A stretch of DNA of 6,763 nt from Anaerolineaceae bacterium UBA6105 (GTDB taxonomy: Bacteria; Chloroflexota; Anaerolineae; Anaerolineales; Anaerolineaceae): assembly GCA_002423495.1 (NCBI GenBank), contig DIWN01000034.1:9077-15839 (forward strand). Reading direction: 5' to 3'. Of the stretch, positions 6,167-6,763 are shown piece by piece. The number at the start of each line of letters is the position of its first letter. Position 1 is the first letter of the stretch. The position numbers and the translations under genes were made by a program. Under the pieces are notes generated by a model. The model saw only the letters and a list, made by a program, of their open reading frames with translations, had not been told where the DNA came from and searched no databases.

Positions 6167-6391
6167 TCAGCCAAAAAGGGCTTTCACAATCAACATCAAG
6201 CCAAGCAAAATCAAAGGAACACCGATAACGGCGCCGATTACAGTTATCGAGAGCAGCACACCCACGATAATTATCACCAGTCCCAGGATTGCACCGACGA
6301 GTCTGCCTGTGAGTTTAAGGATCCACAATACCAGCTGGAATAGTGCCCAAAAAGGCCACAGAAGGAAGGGGATTTTTCGTTTTTCTCTCAT
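6167..6391 (-). CDS. Small two-helix membrane protein, unknown function
   Basis: I do not recognise a specific family for this 74-residue protein. It has a basic N-terminus (MREKRK), an aromatic hydrophobic stretch (about 8-26), a short polar break (KLTGR) and a long Gly/Val/Ile/Leu-rich stretch (about 31-71) that can hold one or two membrane spans, ending in KALFG. Two or three membrane helices are therefore likely, with the N-terminus inside by the positive-inside rule. It is real rather than a shadow: GAGGAAA (plus positions 6394-6400) stands just before the ATG at 6389-6391, a perfect TATAAT lies further upstream, and a bidirectional terminator follows it. It is convergent with hsp20. Membrane-associated stress roles are possible but unsupported. 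Confidence 0.72.
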   Translation of the reverse strand: MREKRKIPFLLWPFWALFQLVLWILKLTGRLVGAILGLVIIIVGVLLSITVIGAVIGVPLILLGLMLIVKALFG

Positions 6392-6434
6392 ATTTCCTCT
6401 TTACCTGTTTTGAAAGTAACAGTTTGTGATTTTG

Positions 6435-6440
6435 ATTATA
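6435..6440 (-). promoter_or_regulatory. -10 element of the small membrane-protein gene
   Basis: The minus strand reads TATAAT 43 bases before the ATG. The -35 region falls in a C-run on the minus strand (G-run on the plus strand, 6458-6462) with no recognisable hexamer. Confidence 0.45.
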
Positions 6441-6443
6441 GAT

Positions 6444-6478
6444 GGGTGGGGTTTATCGGGGGATAGAAAATATAGGGG
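6444..6478 (+). other. G-tract cluster, possible G-quadruplex
   Basis: Four G-tracts occur on the plus strand: GGG (6444-6446), GGGG (6448-6451), GGGGG (6458-6462) and GGGG (6475-6478), with loops of 1, 6 and 12 bases. The last loop exceeds the usual 7-base limit, so folding would be of the long-loop type. The cluster covers the -35 area of the membrane-protein promoter and lies about 70 bases left of the structured RNA. The remainder of 6479-6540 shows no gene; a small hairpin CCGC/GCGG (6526-6529, 6538-6541) is present. Confidence 0.35.
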
Positions 6479-6543
6479 ATTTGAGCGGTTGTCGGCAATT
6501 TTTGATGTTGTCTGGCGTACGTGATCCGCGGAGCAATGCGGTA

Positions 6544-6720
6544 TTTTCGGTCATTAGTATGATACCTATCAAGGGGGAATACAATAAGAGACACGGCAGA
6601 TCGACCGTCATTAGGTCATAAAGACCGTCTCGCAGTGTAGATCGCCGTGTCTAACACACGTGGTACCCGAACAGTTGCCTGGGACAAAGAGCCCGTAAAC
6701 ACTAATGTGGGTCCACAACA
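6544..6720 (+). ncRNA. Structured, probably pseudoknotted RNA; likely HEARO / omega RNA of an IscB system
   Basis: Directly upstream of a nuclease-type ORF lies a compact RNA with several strong pairings. Stem A: CATTAGT (6552-6558) with ACTAATG (6701-6707), closing the RNA. Stem B: AGACACGGC (6589-6597) with GCCGTGTCT (6644-6652), continued past a bulged A by GATC (6599-6602) with GATC (6640-6643), 13 bp in all. Inner hairpin: GGTC (6614-6617) with GACC (6623-6626). Stem C: GTGG-U-ACCC (6660-6668) with GGGTCCAC (6709-6716), 8 bp with one bulge, which crosses stem A and so forms a pseudoknot. A small GGG/CCC hairpin (6681-6683, 6692-6694) lies inside stem C. HEARO RNAs, now known as omega RNAs, are pseudoknotted RNAs of about 200 nt immediately 5' of iscB, with the guide at their 5' end. 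Ends are approximate; family membership is inferred, not searched. Confidence 0.68.
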
Positions 6721-6743
6721 TAATTATATAACAGGAGCTTATC

Positions 6744-6763
6744 ATGGCAAATCAAGTATTTGC
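6744..6763 (+). CDS. iscB: Start of a probable IscB-type RNA-guided nuclease gene, cut by window edge
   Basis: Only 20 bases are visible, reading M-A-N-Q-V-F plus two bases of an Ala codon. The start is well supported: AGGAG (6733-6737) lies 6 bases before the ATG. IscB proteins typically begin with a few residues followed by VFV/A-hydrophobic-D and then the PLMP motif, and MANQVF fits that opening. The decisive support is context, since a structured, pseudoknotted RNA of HEARO-like size lies immediately upstream on the same strand. IscB is an ancestor of Cas9 with RuvC and HNH domains that cuts DNA under omega-RNA guidance. With so few residues, any other protein beginning similarly remains possible; nothing of the PLMP, RuvC, bridge-helix or HNH regions can be seen. 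Confidence 0.55.

Larger units (their letters stand above)
6544..6763 (+). mobile_element. Probable left part of an IscB-carrying IS200/IS605-like element (partial)
   Basis: If the RNA and ORF are a HEARO/IscB pair, this is the left end of a non-autonomous or TnpA-mobilised element inserted in intergenic DNA right of the small membrane-protein gene. In this family the element's left boundary coincides with the start of the RNA scaffold, and the flanking host DNA acts as guide. No tnpA gene, target duplication or right end is within the window, and the left boundary is uncertain by perhaps 15 bases. Confidence 0.45.

Noticed and set aside
6099..6413. A 104-codon plus-strand frame over the membrane-protein gene
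   Set aside because: It starts inside the terminator hairpin and is antisense to a gene with better expression signals; it is Ser/Thr/Ile/Pro-rich, as expected for the complement of a hydrophobic protein.
6544..6720. Retron msr-msd RNA, group II intron or CRISPR repeat as explanation for the structured RNA
   Set aside because: There are no repeated spacer units. A retron or intron cannot be strictly excluded without the downstream ORF, but the MANQVF start and crossing stems fit HEARO/IscB better, and no GUGYG intron 5' end was seen at the RNA start.

Overview
The window is a chromosomal stretch from a bacterium of moderate GC content. Gene content suggests an anaerobic Chloroflexota lineage such as Anaerolineae: a methanogen-type (group 3c-like) NiFe hydrogenase, a PiT phosphate transporter paired with a DUF47 protein, and RNase J instead of a visible RNase E. 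This taxonomic guess rests on gene content only and has not been tested.

Layout, left to right. (1) Positions 1-919, minus strand: the start of a NiFe hydrogenase large subunit, cut by the window edge, preceded by its small subunit (MvhG-like); the two overlap by one base. (2) Positions 920-1083: a divergent intergenic region with a phased cluster of DnaA-box-like 9-mers and a minus-strand TATAAT. (3) Positions 1084-1875, plus: an inositol monophosphatase family phosphatase, followed by a hairpin terminator. (4) Positions 2009-3682, plus: a two-gene phosphate operon, PiT permease then DUF47/PhoU-like protein, 9 bases apart. It ends at a strong bidirectional terminator shared with (5) RNase J on the minus strand (3761-5398). 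(6) Positions 5613-6071, plus: an Hsp20 small heat-shock protein, ending at a second bidirectional terminator shared with (7) a short two-helix membrane protein on the minus strand (6167-6391).

(8) Positions about 6540-6763, plus: the most interesting part. A compact, apparently pseudoknotted structured RNA of about 170-200 nt lies directly upstream of a start codon with a good ribosome binding site. Only the first residues, MANQVF(A), are inside the window. RNA position, fold and N-terminus together fit a HEARO/omega RNA followed by an IscB nuclease gene, meaning the left part of an IS200/IS605-like, RNA-guided mobile element. The nuclease itself lies beyond the window, so the assignment is an inference.

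The resident genes are housekeeping and energy functions: hydrogen oxidation or evolution, phosphate uptake, RNA turnover and stress protection. The IscB-type element looks like an insertion into the intergenic DNA to their right.
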